Shown here piece after piece: positions 26,825 to 35,221 of a DNA stretch of 64,000 bases; the first letter of the stretch is position 1; each line of letters begins with the position of its first letter. The position numbers and the translations under genes are program-made. The notes beneath the pieces are model-generated. The model worked only from the letters and a program-made list of their open reading frames with translations. It searched no databases and had not been told where the DNA came from. This stretch comes from Usitatibacter palustris (lineage in GTDB: Bacteria > Pseudomonadota > Gammaproteobacteria > Burkholderiales > Usitatibacteraceae), in contig NZ_CP053073.1 of the NCBI RefSeq assembly GCF_013003985.1, forward strand, positions 248,001 through 312,000, written 5' to 3'.

Positions 26825-27864
26825 TGCGCTACCTGCTGCTGTTCCTCTTCGTCACCGTCGCAAACGCCGGCTTCAAGCTCGAAACCGTTGCACCCGGCGT
26901 CATCGCGTCCATCCGCACCGAGCCGCCCGGGATCATGTTCGAGGCGAACGTGGTGTTCATCGTGAACGACGAGGACGTCGTCGTGGTCGATGCGAACGGA
27001 ACGCCGACGGCCGCGAAGGAGTCCATCGCCGCGCTGCGCTCGATCACGACGAAGCCCGTCCGTTATCTCGTGAACACGCACTGGCACACCGATCACGTGA
27101 CGGGCAATGCCACGTGGCGCGAAGCGTATCCGGGACTGGAGATCGTGGCGCATGCGACCGCGCGCGCCGACATGGCGGGCACAGGGGAAGCGAATCGCAA
27201 GAGCTACCTCGAAGCCGCACCCGTGCTCGCCAGGCGCCTGCGCAACATGCTCGAGGTGCGCAAGAACTTCGCCGGCGAGTCGATGACCGACGAGGAGGTG
27301 GCCGGCTTCACGAGCGATGCGGAGCTCATCGAACGGTTCGCCACCGAAGCGCCGGGCACACCCATGGTGCTGCCGACGCTGGGAATCGAGGAGCGCATGA
27401 CCCTCACGCGCGGCGCCCGCACGATCGATATCCGCCACCTCGGGCCCGGCCACTCGCGCGCGGACCTGATCGTGCATCTGCCGGTGGAAGGCATTGTCAT
27501 TTCCGGCGATCTCATCGTGTCGCCCGTGCCGCTCGTGGGAAGCACGTCGCTGCCTTCGCAATACGCCGCCACACTCGAGAAGCTGATCGCATTGCGCCCC
27601 AAGGCGATCGTGCCGGGCCACGGGCCCGTGCTCACGGACGACCGGCAACCGAAGCTGATGGTGCGGATGCTCGAATCCATCACGAAGCAGGTGGCCGCCG
27701 CGGTCGCGCGAGGCGAGTCGCTCGAGCAAACGCGAAAGAGCGTGGACCTCGCGGAGTTCCAGCGCGCGTTCGCGGGCGACTCGGCGCAGAAGGCATTCAT
27801 CTTCAAGAGCTACGTCGCCGGCCCGGCCGTCGCCGCGGCATACGACCAGGCGAGGACGAAATGA
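26824..27864 (+). CDS. Exported metallo-beta-lactamase-fold hydrolase
   Basis: A short signal peptide (MRYLLLFLFVTVANA) precedes an MBL domain with NTHWHTDHVTGN (zinc motif HxHxDH), a later His in GPGHSRADL, Asp in VISGDL, and VPGHGPV near the end. It overlaps the kinase stop by one base. A periplasmic hydrolase; substrate not evident. Confidence 0.88.
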   Translation: MRYLLLFLFVTVANAGFKLETVAPGVIASIRTEPPGIMFEANVVFIVNDEDVVVVDANGTPTAAKESIAALRSITTKPVRYLVNTHWHTDHVTGNATWREAYPGLEIVAHATARADMAGTGEANRKSYLEAAPVLARRLRNMLEVRKNFAGESMTDEEVAGFTSDAELIERFATEAPGTPMVLPTLGIEERMTLTRGARTIDIRHLGPGHSRADLIVHLPVEGIVISGDLIVSPVPLVGSTSLPSQYAATLEKLIALRPKAIVPGHGPVLTDDRQPKLMVRMLESITKQVAAAVARGESLEQTRKSVDLAEFQRAFAGDSAQKAFIFKSYVAGPAVAAAYDQARTK

Positions 27865-28139
27865 AATACTGGCTCGGTATCGGACTGGTGTTCGTGATGC
27901 AGGTGATCGTGACGTACGTCACGGCCATCATCCCCACCAACGGCTCGTTCCTGGGCCTCGGGAATATGTTGCTCGGCGTGATGGGCATTCCGATTACTGC
28001 GCTGGGCAACTGGGCGCTCATCAAGAGCAAACCCGAAAAGAGCACGGCACAGCACGTGATCCGCTCGTTCTTCATCGGACTACTGCTGCCGGCCGCACAG
28101 GTGGGAATCGTGATCCTCTGGAAGGTGACGGGGATCTAG
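27861..28139 (+). CDS. Small three-helix membrane protein
   Basis: The 92-residue product has three hydrophobic segments (about 3-20, 29-52 and 68-90). ATG 27861 overlaps the hydrolase stop (ATGA). Its stop codon overlaps that of the convergent intI gene, so it is the last core gene before the integron. Confidence 0.75.
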   Translation: MKYWLGIGLVFVMQVIVTYVTAIIPTNGSFLGLGNMLLGVMGIPITALGNWALIKSKPEKSTAQHVIRSFFIGLLLPAAQVGIVILWKVTGI

Positions 28140-29098
28140 CGGTCGAGCGGGCTCACCACGCCGCGCCCGCCGCGGTTGAGCACGTGGGTGTAGATCATCG
28201 TGGTGCTCACGTCCTTGTGGCCCAGCAGCTCCTGCACGGTTCGGATGTCGTAGCCCGCCTCCATGAGATGTGTTGCGAAGCTGTGACGCAGCGTGTGCGT
28301 GGAGACGGCCTTGGCGATGTTCGCGCGTGCCGATGCCCGCGATACCGCGCGCTGCAACGTCTGTTCGTGGAGGTGATGGCGGCGCCGCTGCCCGGTGCGC
28401 GGATCGATCGAGAGCTCGTGGGCTGCGAACACCCAGTGCCACGCCCACTGCGTCGCCGCCTTCGGGTTCTTGCGCGCGTAGGCGTGCGGGAGCTCCACGC
28501 CCGCGATGCCATCGGAGCGGTCTGCGAGATACCACTCGTGGATGGTCTTGAGGTGAATGCGCAACGGTTCCACCAGCGCCTCGGGAAGTACGGTGACGCG
28601 ATCGCGCCCGCCCTTGCCCTGGCGCACGAGCACCTCGCGGCGTTCGAGCTCGAGATCCTTCACCCGCAGCCGCACGCACTCCATCAACCGCATGCCCGTG
28701 CCGTAGAGCAGGCGAGCCATGAGGCCGTGCATGCCGTCGATGTGCGCGAGCAGCGTGCGCACCTCCGCGTGCGTGAGCACCGTGGGCAGGCGGGCGGGCT
28801 TCTTCGCGCGGCGGATCTCGTTGAGCCACGGCAGCTCAACGGCGAGCACCTCCTTGTAGAGGAAGAGGAGGGCCGAGAGCGCCTGGTTCTGCGTGGAGGC
28901 GGCGACGTTGCGCTCCTCGGCGAGCGCGGAGAGGAAAGCCGTAATCTCCTCGGCGCCCATGTCAGCGGGATGGCGCATTCGGTGGAACACGATGAACCTC
29001 TTGATCCAGTGCGCGTAGGTGCGTTCGGTGCGGATGCTGTAGTGCAGCGTCCGGATGCGGGTGCGCACCTGGTCGAGGAGGCGGGGTGGGGAGGACAT
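28136..29098 (-). CDS. intI: Integron integrase IntI
   Basis: The 320-residue tyrosine recombinase has catalytic Arg137 (YGTGMRLMECVRL), Lys162, His268 and Arg271 (HTLRHSFATH), His294 (LLGHKD) and nucleophile Tyr303 (TTMIYTHV). The integron-specific insert is present at about 204-224 (LPHAYARKNPKAATQWAWHW), which recognises extrahelical bases of single-stranded attC. It is transcribed away from the array, as in most integrons. It looks intact, so the array may still be active. No convincing LexA box is visible upstream. Confidence 0.97.
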   Translation of the reverse strand: MSSPPRLLDQVRTRIRTLHYSIRTERTYAHWIKRFIVFHRMRHPADMGAEEITAFLSALAEERNVAASTQNQALSALLFLYKEVLAVELPWLNEIRRAKKPARLPTVLTHAEVRTLLAHIDGMHGLMARLLYGTGMRLMECVRLRVKDLELERREVLVRQGKGGRDRVTVLPEALVEPLRIHLKTIHEWYLADRSDGIAGVELPHAYARKNPKAATQWAWHWVFAAHELSIDPRTGQRRRHHLHEQTLQRAVSRASARANIAKAVSTHTLRHSFATHLMEAGYDIRTVQELLGHKDVSTTMIYTHVLNRGGRGVVSPLDR

Positions 29099-29173
29099 GA
29101 AGCAAGAACGGGGGCGGTGAAAAACACGTTGACGACCGCCACCTTTCCGGGCTGCGTTGAACCCCGCGACAGC

Positions 29174-29203
29174 AGTAAACTAATGGCGTGAGAAAGACTT
29201 CAA
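29174..29203 (-). promoter_or_regulatory. Candidate intI promoter
   Basis: On the minus strand TTGAAG (29203-29198) and TTTACT (29179-29174) are 18 bases apart, about 75 bases before the intI start. The match is only moderate. Confidence 0.3.
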
Positions 29204-29220
29204 GCCAATCAAACCGTTTT

Positions 29221-29274
29221 TTGACGGACAGAAGGCAGGCGGTTCCTGCATTTCGTCTGTCTACATATTGTTAG
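29221..29274 (+). other. attI region with crossover GTTAG
   Basis: The first cassette joins at GTTAG (29270-29274), the only such junction not preceded by an attC left arm. Just left of it is an interrupted inverted repeat (GACAGA 29227-29232 with TCTGTC 29256-29261; CAGG 29236-29239 with CCTG 29245-29248) suited to integrase binding. Exact attI limits cannot be fixed by eye. Confidence 0.7.
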
Positions 29275-29283
29275 CTCTCACCC

Positions 29284-29778
29284 ATGGACACTCGAAGCAT
29301 CGCGACACTGCTCCTAAAAACCACTGGGTTGGTGCTGATCGTCGTTTGCGTTGCGTTCCTGCCCGGGTACATCCCCATTGGAGTCCGCGGCAATGAATTC
29401 TCCATCGGAGAACTACTTGGTGCCGCGGCATTGGCACTTGGGCCGCTGGCGATACTCGGAGCCTTACTGTGGTTCTTCCCGGGTACCGTGGCGAACAAAG
29501 TTGTCGCCAGCACGCCAGCGGACAACGGTCCATTCGACACTCGTCCGCTTGAGTTGGTCGCGCTGACTGTCCTTGGTGTCTTCCTTGTCGCTGACGGGCT
29601 CATCGGTGCGGTGCGAAGCATCGTCCTTCTCATATACATTCACCGCCAAGACTTGACGCCAGTTCCCGCATCCGTTGTAGCTCACGCAGTGGCGACCACC
29701 GCGGAACTGATCATCGGAGTCGCTCTTTGCATCGGTGCCAAGGGTGTCTCGCGCGTCATCGGAAGATTGCGAGGGTGA
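29284..29778 (+). CDS. C1: membrane protein of unknown function
   Basis: The 164-residue product has about four hydrophobic helices (5-28, 40-66, 92-117, 127-155) and no known motif. As the attI-proximal cassette it would be the most recently acquired and best expressed. ATG lies 9 bases after GTTAG; stop TGA lies in the cassette's terminal pairing segment. Confidence 0.75.
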   Translation: MDTRSIATLLLKTTGLVLIVVCVAFLPGYIPIGVRGNEFSIGELLGAAALALGPLAILGALLWFFPGTVANKVVASTPADNGPFDTRPLELVALTVLGVFLVADGLIGAVRSIVLLIYIHRQDLTPVPASVVAHAVATTAELIIGVALCIGAKGVSRVIGRLRG

Positions 29779-29782
29779 GAGC

Positions 29783-29867
29783 TAACAACGCGTTCGAACG
29801 GACGGGCCAGTGCGTTGCGCGGGCCTGGCGGCCCGCTCACGCACCCGCCGTTCAACTCGGTCGTTAG
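29783..29867 (+). repeat. attC1 (85 bp)
   Basis: Left arm TAACAACGCGTTCGAACGG and right arm CCGTTCAACTCGGTCGTTAG, with a GGGCC.../...GGCCC terminal hairpin. The two ends of C1 pair over 14 bases. Confidence 0.95.
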
Positions 29868-29903
29868 AGGTCACTGCTGAACGGTCGTGCCTGGGGAGGA
29901 GCA

Positions 29904-30149
29904 ATGCGAAAGATGCTCTATTTTGGGATAGGTGTTCTGCCAGGCTTGGCACTACTCGGTGTCGGTGCGCCTCGGGAGGTTGGGCGTTTGCTCGTGCTCA
30001 TTGGAATAGCCATAGGCATGTTCATCTACGTTCGTTGGCGCAGTGACTACTATCCACCCGAAGGTGGGCCTTCCCGAGTAAGGCGCGGCTCGAGCTACCT
30101 TCTTTTTGCGGCCGGTCTTGTTATGTCCGGCTCGTTCTCGGGATGGTGA
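29904..30149 (+). CDS. C2: small membrane protein
   Basis: The 81-residue product has two or three hydrophobic segments (about 5-20, 26-44, 66-80). It has its own strong ribosome site, GGGGAGGAG, 4 bases before ATG, unusual in this array. Confidence 0.7.
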   Translation: MRKMLYFGIGVLPGLALLGVGAPREVGRLLVLIGIAIGMFIYVRWRSDYYPPEGGPSRVRRGSSYLLFAAGLVMSGSFSGW

Positions 30150-30162
30150 GTGCAGTGACCTC

Positions 30163-30238
30163 TAACAACGCGTTCGAGCGGACGGGCCAGTGCGCTGCGC
30201 CTCCGGCTCGCGCACCCGCCGCTCAACTCGGTCGTTAG
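30163..30238 (+). repeat. attC2 (76 bp)
   Basis: Short-loop class with CCTCCGG at the tip. Right arm in the TCGG form. C2 ends pair over 15 bases. Confidence 0.95.
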
Positions 30239-30285
30239 ACCGCACGAACGTGGCTGACGAGTTCGTCATCTATAACGGAGCCCGA

Positions 30286-30537
30286 ATGATCAAGGGCTGG
30301 CCGGAGCGAATCCTGGAGGCGCAGGAACAGCTCAACTACACCTTGGCCGACGGAACGCTGGTCGCGCGTCTTCCTTACGGTGACGAATCTGGGGACTGGG
30401 GGGCAAACGATCATCCCTGCGGCGATTGCCGAGTGGTGAAGGGCCAACTGCATGTCATTGGCTGCGACGTCGAGCGGTGTCGCCTTTGCGCAGGCCAGGT
30501 CCTCTCGTGCGACTGCCCGTACGATGAGGAGGAATGA
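30286..30537 (+). CDS. C3: small Cys-rich zinc-ribbon-like protein
   Basis: From ATG 30286 (CGGAG 5 bases upstream) the product has 83 residues; GTG 30250 is an alternative giving 95. Seven Cys are arranged CGDC, then [10 protein letters not shown], then SCDC, resembling a widespread family of small putative zinc proteins (H-x-C-G-D-C ... K-G-Q-x-H ... G-C-D). Nearly identical to C47 (one residue differs). Confidence 0.75.
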   Translation: MIKGWPERILEAQEQLNYTLADGTLVARLPYGDESGDWGANDHPCGDCRVVKGQLHVIGCDVERCRLCAGQVLSCDCPYDEEE

Positions 30538-30546
30538 CGTGCGGTC

Positions 30547-30622
30547 TAACAACGCGTTGGAGCGGACGGGCCAGTGCGCTACGCCTCCGGCTCGCGCACC
30601 CGCCGCTCAACTTAGTCGTTAG
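30547..30622 (+). repeat. attC3 (76 bp)
   Basis: Short-loop class, right arm in the TTAG form. C3 ends pair over 13 bases. Confidence 0.95.
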
Positions 30623-30627
30623 CCGTC

Positions 30628-30990
30628 ATGCGCAAGTATTTGGCGTCCCTCACCATCGCAGTCGCATGCACCCCGTGTGTGCCATTCGCCTCCGAGGTCC
30701 CGCGCATTGAAATATCCGTCGCATGGGCAAATGCCACCGCAGCTCAGATCGAGCGAGACATCGCCATCCCACTCGAGGCACGGTTCAGCGGCCTGCCACG
30801 GATCACGGAAGTGCGCTATGCGGCGGCCCCGGGCTCAGTGGTCGTGCGCATTGCATTCGCTCAAACGCCAACGTGCGCCGAGGTCGAGGCTATGTCGCGG
30901 CATCTGGAAGAGGCGCGACGCACCTTTCCCAGTGCGGCCTCAGCGCCCGTGTTGGCAGTTGTCGGTGGCAAGTGCAAACATGACGGCTAA
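30628..30990 (+). CDS. C4: secreted domain resembling an RND-pump porter subdomain
   Basis: The 120-residue product has a signal peptide (to about FAS, residue 22). The mature text ISVAWANATAAQIERDIAIP, LEARFSGLPRITEVRY and GSVVVRIAF follows the first porter repeat of AcrB-type RND transporters (PGASAEEVExxVTxPIE, LxGlxxVxSxSxxGxSxVxVxF) but stands alone with no membrane helices. ATG is 6 bases after GTTAG; the stop TAA is part of attC4. Identical to C14 and related to C41. The RND relation is an inference from pattern. Confidence 0.75.
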   Translation: MRKYLASLTIAVACTPCVPFASEVPRIEISVAWANATAAQIERDIAIPLEARFSGLPRITEVRYAAAPGSVVVRIAFAQTPTCAEVEAMSRHLEEARRTFPSAASAPVLAVVGGKCKHDG

Positions 30991-31063
30991 CAACGCGTTG
31001 GAGCGGACGGGCCAGTGCGCTATGCCTCCGGCTCGCGCACCCGCCGCTCAACTTAGTCGTTAG
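30988..31063 (+). repeat. attC4 (76 bp)
   Basis: Short-loop class, TTAG form. Its TAA is the stop codon of the C4 gene. C4 ends pair over 13 bases. Confidence 0.95.
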
Positions 31064-31071
31064 CTCGCTTC

Positions 31072-31569
31072 ATGACGGTCCGTGGCTACAAGATGCGCAT
31101 GTCCTATGTCGACCGACAGGGCAAGAAGACCCGTCCATCTCACTGGGTCGATGTCCCGGCGGCAACTCGCCATTTGGACGGCCTCGCTCAGGTAAAGCCG
31201 TACATGGCGCGCGTCCTCGCTTCGGAAGCGTCGTCGAGTTGGGCGCAGTTCTCGACGAATAGCGGCCACACCGCCATCAGCCTCGGGAAACGCGACGGGC
31301 GGCTTTACCTTGCGCTCACCGTCGAAGTAAAGCAGCGGAAACGTGAAGCCGACGTTCGCGCGTTCTTCTCGAAGCGGAGCATTCTTCCGACGAGTGACTA
31401 TCTAGGCGCAAATGGTGGTGTTCCGGAAGCCACTCGTATCATGGACTTTCCGATCCCCAATGATGTTGGGATCGCCGCACGTATTGCCACCGACCTTCTG
31501 CGGGAGGTATACCGATTGCGAGATACCACCACACTCGATATCCGGTTCGAAGAACATGAAGCGAGCTAA
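31072..31569 (+). CDS. C5: soluble protein of unknown function
   Basis: The 165-residue product is soluble and charged. No recognised motif; VKQRKREADVRAFFSKRSIL suggests a surface helix. Stop TAA is supplied by attC5. Confidence 0.7.
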   Translation: MTVRGYKMRMSYVDRQGKKTRPSHWVDVPAATRHLDGLAQVKPYMARVLASEASSSWAQFSTNSGHTAISLGKRDGRLYLALTVEVKQRKREADVRAFFSKRSILPTSDYLGANGGVPEATRIMDFPIPNDVGIAARIATDLLREVYRLRDTTTLDIRFEEHEAS

Positions 31570-31651
31570 CAACGCGTTCGAACGGACGGGCCAGTGCGTT
31601 GCGCGGGCCTGGCGGCCCGCTCACGCACCCGCCGTTCAACTCGGTCGTTAG
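31567..31651 (+). repeat. attC5 (85 bp)
   Basis: Same class and nearly the same sequence as attC1, TCGG form. C5 ends pair over 16 bases, the longest in the array. Confidence 0.95.
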
Positions 31652-31668
31652 GTAGCACTAGGACCAAC

Positions 31669-32160
31669 GTGGTCAATTTGGCGATCATGGTTCCTGGGAC
31701 GTACTCGGCGCTGGGGTCCTATGGGTTCAGCGAAACGGGCCTTCGTCTTCCATTCCGGGGCTCGTTCTCTGTCGAGGCCTTTCCCAATGCGCTCGTCATC
31801 GAAGGCCAGGCGCAGCAGCACAGCGGTCGGCCCAACTATCCGTTTCGCCTCGCGGTGGAGCGCGATCTCACCTCGCAATCGCAGGCGGAAGCCTCCGTTG
31901 CCGTGGCGGGAGTGCCAGCCTTAGCCGGTCGCATTTCCCTAGTTGGTCCGACACTAGAACTGCTGGCGTACGATCTTCCTAGCAACTCAGTGCTCAGTGC
32001 GAGAATTGTGCCCATGGAGAAACCGCGGCTCTATGAGCTGTCTGGCTTTCTCTCCTTGCACGGGCTGCGGTGGTTTCCCTTTCACTTTCGCGCCGGGCCA
32101 ACGGAGTCTGAAGATGCGCTATCGAACGTTGTGGGCATCTCGAGTCGGAGGGCCAGTTGA
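31669..32160 (+). CDS. C6: beta-rich protein of unknown function
   Basis: GTG 31669 has AGGA 6 bases upstream; ATG 31687 is the alternative. The 163-residue product is soluble and beta-rich (LPFRGSFSVEAFPNALVIEG). The frame is open back into attC5, so translation could also enter from upstream. Confidence 0.65.
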   Translation: MVNLAIMVPGTYSALGSYGFSETGLRLPFRGSFSVEAFPNALVIEGQAQQHSGRPNYPFRLAVERDLTSQSQAEASVAVAGVPALAGRISLVGPTLELLAYDLPSNSVLSARIVPMEKPRLYELSGFLSLHGLRWFPFHFRAGPTESEDALSNVVGISSRRAS

Positions 32161-32170
32161 AGGTGCTACC

Positions 32171-32255
32171 TAACAACGCGTTGGAGCGGACGGGCCAGTG
32201 CGCAGCGCCGGCCTGGTGGCCGGCTCGCGCACCCGCCGCTCAACTTAGTCGTTAG
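32171..32255 (+). repeat. attC6 (85 bp)
   Basis: Tip CGGCCTGGTGGCCG; TTAG form. C6 ends pair over 12 bases. Confidence 0.95.
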
Positions 32256-32260
32256 AACTC

Positions 32261-32617
32261 ATGCGAACCAGTGGCGAGCGCTTTCGCGAGTTGGTCCTCT
32301 GTGCACTCTTGGGCGTCGGACATGGGGTGCACGCGCAGGAGACGCAGGACGTCAAGTTTCTCTCGTGGTACGACGGTTGGGGCACCCACGAGATCTGGGG
32401 AGGCGGAAAGATCAACGCAAGCTACTCGGGTGCATCGGTGAAATGCGGCTCGCTACGAGTTTCGGTGACGCCGATCTATGACACTCATGCGGATGGGCAA
32501 CCGCCCACCAAGAGTCAGACATCCGACTTTGCCAAGGTGCACAACAGTAAGGTCCTGGAGCAGCTCCGATCGCGGGGGCTGAAGTGCGACTTCTCGAAGA
32601 AGGGCAGTGCCAAATGA
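32261..32617 (+). CDS. C7: small secreted protein
   Basis: The 118-residue product has a signal peptide (to about VHAQ, residue 25) and two Cys (VKCGSLRV, LKCDFSK) that may form a disulphide. ATG lies 6 bases after GTTAG. No family recognised. Confidence 0.7.
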   Translation: MRTSGERFRELVLCALLGVGHGVHAQETQDVKFLSWYDGWGTHEIWGGGKINASYSGASVKCGSLRVSVTPIYDTHADGQPPTKSQTSDFAKVHNSKVLEQLRSRGLKCDFSKKGSAK

Positions 32618-32633
32618 GTGAGCGCATGAGTTC

Positions 32634-32709
32634 TAACAACGCGTTGGAGCGGACGGGCCAGTGCGCCGCGCCTCCGGCTCGCGCACCCGCCGCTCAACTT
32701 AGTCGTTAG
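32634..32709 (+). repeat. attC7 (76 bp)
   Basis: Short-loop class, TTAG form. C7 ends pair over 15 bases. Confidence 0.95.
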
Positions 32710-32731
32710 CTTGCAGTAGCAGCGCGCGAAC

Positions 32732-32998
32732 ATGAGCAGACTCCTCCAGTTCACCCCGTATCGAGTGCGACCGTGCCCGAGTTGCGGCGCTGAATCGTCG
32801 CGGTTGAGCTGGCCGCTCGCGTGTCCTCGCTGTGGTCACGACTGGAGCGCGGACCGTCGCCATAACGCGGCCGTAAGCGCTCTTCAGGGCACACTCTTCA
32901 TCATGGTCATGCCCCTGGTCGCGGTCTTGTTCCAGTCTTGGGCCAGCGTCGGTGTAGCCCTTGCCGCGATCGTCGCACTCGAGTTCTGGAAGAGGTAG
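32732..32998 (+). CDS. C8: zinc-ribbon membrane protein
   Basis: The 88-residue product has four Cys (15, 18, 31, 34) in a CPSC...CPRC zinc ribbon, then two membrane helices (about 50-66 and 70-86). Related in plan, not in sequence, to C29, where the ribbon is at the other end. Confidence 0.7.
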   Translation: MSRLLQFTPYRVRPCPSCGAESSRLSWPLACPRCGHDWSADRRHNAAVSALQGTLFIMVMPLVAVLFQSWASVGVALAAIVALEFWKR

Positions 32999-33032
32999 CC
33001 GCCGTGCCCATAGTTACCATCCGACTGCAAGC

Positions 33033-33117
33033 TAACAACGCGTTCGAACGGACGGGCCAGTGCGCAACGCGTGCCTGGCAGCCCGCTCGCGCACCCGCCG
33101 TTCAACTCGGTCGTTAG
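33033..33117 (+). repeat. attC8 (85 bp)
   Basis: Tip GTGCCTGGCAGCCC is slightly changed from the class; TCGG form. C8 ends pair over 13 bases. Confidence 0.93.
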
Positions 33118-33122
33118 GCAGC

Positions 33123-33488
33123 ATGAACACGATCATCGCGGCATCAGCGATTGCGGTTGGCTCTTGGATCTCAGTCCCTGGGGGCGCGTGGACACCCGAT
33201 CCTGAGGCGATGGCGAAACTGCAAAGCTCGATCCGACCCTTCGTGGTTGAGCAAGCCGCATTGACCGAACACAAACTGCCAGCGTGGTCGAGCTATACGT
33301 TTCAGTATCAGGGCCAGCTCCGCGGCCGTACCAAGATCATCTTCGTGAATGCATTTTGCGCACCACCTCCCGCAAACGCTCGGAAGCAGCTCGTTGTGGT
33401 GCTCGATGGCGGTCCGTGCTACTTCACGCTCAAGTACGATCCCGGACAGCGCAAGTTCTTTGATCTGCAGTTCAACGGGGTGGCGTAG
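33123..33488 (+). CDS. C9: probable exported protein
   Basis: The 121-residue product has a weak signal-like N-terminus (MNTIIAASAIAVGSWISVPGGAW) and a beta-rich C-terminal half with two Cys (NAFCAPPP, GPCYFTL). Repeated as C46 with one residue change. Confidence 0.7.
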   Translation: MNTIIAASAIAVGSWISVPGGAWTPDPEAMAKLQSSIRPFVVEQAALTEHKLPAWSSYTFQYQGQLRGRTKIIFVNAFCAPPPANARKQLVVVLDGGPCYFTLKYDPGQRKFFDLQFNGVA

Positions 33489-33496
33489 ATGCTGCC

Positions 33497-33581
33497 TAAC
33501 AACGCGTTCGAGCGGACAGGCCAGTGCGTTGCGCGGGCCTGGCGGCCCGCTCACGCACCTGCCGCTCAACTCGGTCGTTAG
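33497..33581 (+). repeat. attC9 (85 bp)
   Basis: Left arm reads GCGGACAGGCC and right arm GCACCTGCC, a compensated G-C to A-T pair change shared only with attC46 and attC40. C9 ends pair over 12 bases. Confidence 0.94.
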
Positions 33582-33923
33582 ATGTCATTGGAGCGCCATC
33601 GCGAGCCTGAGGCACCCGCAAAACGCGGCGGCGCCATCTTGGTCTGGGTCGCGGTAGCTGGCTACGTCGCACTTGTGGCATGGGACCTATACCGACGCCA
33701 TACCGTTGGCGAACGAGCCCTGGATACGCTGTTGAAGCACCTGTCCATCGAGCACCGTGCCGTGTTAATGATGGTTTCCGTTGGAATTGCGGTCGTCGTG
33801 CTTGCGGTCAGCTTGTTACGTGCCAAGGACAATCCTGCATTCAAGCTCAAGCCATTCTGGAAGGTGGCCGCGGCAGTTTCCTTGCTTATGGCTGCGTACG
33901 TGTGGGCAACCAATGACATCTAA
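33582..33923 (+). CDS. C10: two-helix membrane protein
   Basis: ATG directly follows GTTAG, so the cassette has no leader at all. The 113-residue product has membrane helices at about 18-36, 60-80 and 93-110. Identical to C23. Stop TAA comes from attC10. Confidence 0.72.
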   Translation: MSLERHREPEAPAKRGGAILVWVAVAGYVALVAWDLYRRHTVGERALDTLLKHLSIEHRAVLMMVSVGIAVVVLAVSLLRAKDNPAFKLKPFWKVAAAVSLLMAAYVWATNDI

Positions 33924-33996
33924 CAACGCGTTGGAGCGGACGGGCCAGTGCGCTGCGCCTCCGGCTCGCGCACCCGCCGCTCAACTTAGTTGTTAG
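33921..33996 (+). repeat. attC10 (76 bp)
   Basis: Short-loop class; right arm TTAGTTGTTAG has T for C just before the core. C10 ends pair over 15 bases. Confidence 0.94.
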
Positions 33997-34001
33997 ATGT
34001 C

Positions 34002-34331
34002 ATGAAAGGCAGCGCTGGCGAATCTGCGGGGAGCGAGGATGAAGAACTCCTTCTCGAGCGCCTCATCGCCGAAGCAATGGCTGAGCGAGTGCCACAGTTC
34101 GAGAAGTACCTTGTCCCTCCGTTTGAGGTTGCCTACCATTATCGCGGCGCCCCAATGGAGGTCTGGGTCGTCGCACGTGCGAAGAGTGCCGTCCTGTTCA
34201 TCGAGTTGGAATCGGAGCAGTTTGGCGTTGGCTTTCTTCTCGACGGCGGTGAAGTAGAGAACGTAAACCTCTTTCCCTCAGCCGAACTAGCGGCACCGGC
34301 GTTCCAAGGTGCAATCGCACATGACATCTAA
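34002..34331 (+). CDS. C11: soluble protein of unknown function
   Basis: The 109-residue acidic product is mixed alpha/beta (EVAYHYRGAPMEVWVVARAKSAVLFIELE). Its size and acidity recall immunity or SMI1-like proteins, but no motif supports this. Stop TAA from attC11. Confidence 0.65.
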   Translation: MKGSAGESAGSEDEELLLERLIAEAMAERVPQFEKYLVPPFEVAYHYRGAPMEVWVVARAKSAVLFIELESEQFGVGFLLDGGEVENVNLFPSAELAAPAFQGAIAHDI

Positions 34332-34449
34332 CAACGCGTTCGAGCGGACCGTGGGCGAGCGTGGGCCGCACCCAGGTTGCCAACCGGTGGTTGGCTGGCT
34401 CTGCATGCGGCAAGCGGCGCATCGTGCGGCCGCTCAACGCAGTCGTTAG
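34329..34449 (+). repeat. attC11 (121 bp)
   Basis: Longest class: a branched tip with GGTTGCCAACC and GGCCGCAC...GTGCGGCC stems. Right arm reads CGCAGTCGTTAG. C11 ends pair over 13 bases. Confidence 0.93.
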
Positions 34450-34456
34450 ACATCCG

Positions 34457-34903
34457 ATGGACCGTGACTCCGCAAAGAGTGTCGTTGAGGCGATCGAGGC
34501 CGCCTCTGCTAAGGTCAACGAATCGCTGCACACTGTTATGTGCAACGAAAGTCTCGGCACGGCGAAGGTTTACGGTCGCCTTGTTGGTGACTTCCTCGGG
34601 ATCTCGTACACGAACGCGCTGGCTCGGATATGGAAGGCCTACCCAGACCTCGAACCGCCGGAAATGAAGACGCCGTACGTCGAGGCGAAGCCTTCATTGA
34701 CCGCCGAGTCGCGCGCAGCCATTCAAGAGGGCCTCACCCATGCGCTGGAAGCGATGGACCGCGTTAGAGCGACCATGATCGAAAGCGACCCCAGCCTGTC
34801 CCTCCGAAAGGGAGACATCGCCGAGTTAGAAGCTACGGTCGACGCGCTGGCAGCCTTTCTCGAGCGCCCACGGTTTCGCGAAGAGCCGAGCACGGATGTC
34901 TAA
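34457..34903 (+). CDS. C12: helical soluble protein
   Basis: The 148-residue product is nearly all helical and acidic (SVVEAIEAASAKVNESLHTV, DIAELEATVDALAAFLERP). No recognised family. Stop from attC12. Confidence 0.68.
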   Translation: MDRDSAKSVVEAIEAASAKVNESLHTVMCNESLGTAKVYGRLVGDFLGISYTNALARIWKAYPDLEPPEMKTPYVEAKPSLTAESRAAIQEGLTHALEAMDRVRATMIESDPSLSLRKGDIAELEATVDALAAFLERPRFREEPSTDV

Positions 34904-34976
34904 CAACGCGTTGGAGCGGACGGGCCAGTGCGCGGCGCCTCCGGCTCGCGCACCCGCCGCTCAACTTAGTCGTTAG
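34901..34976 (+). repeat. attC12 (76 bp)
   Basis: Short-loop class, TTAG form. C12 ends pair over 12 bases. Confidence 0.95.
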
Positions 34977-35020
34977 GCTGCAACGGGAAGCGTCATCGTG
35001 GGGAGGAGCAGCCGCGTGAG

Positions 35021-35221
35021 TTGGGCATGCCTCCGAAGGTCGGCGAAATCCTCAGGCTGCTTCACGACGATGGGTGGTACATCGTGACCGTGCGCGGCAG
35101 CCACAGGCAGCTCAAGCACCCGACCAAGCCCGGTCGCGTCACGGTCCATGGCAAGCCCAGCCAGAGCATTGCTCCGGGTACACTAAACAGCATCCTGAAA
35201 CAGTCCGGCCTCAAGAAATGA
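35021..35221 (+). CDS. hicA: C13: HicA-family mRNA interferase toxin
   Basis: The product (66 residues from TTG 35021, 64 from ATG 35027) has the HicA double-stranded-RNA-binding-like fold with the catalytic His in RGSHRQLKHP, then GRVTVHGK and the C-terminal GTLNSILKQSGL. HicA cleaves mRNA. GGAGGAG lies 12 bases before the TTG. HicB follows with overlapping stop and start. Confidence 0.9.
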   Translation: MGMPPKVGEILRLLHDDGWYIVTVRGSHRQLKHPTKPGRVTVHGKPSQSIAPGTLNSILKQSGLKK

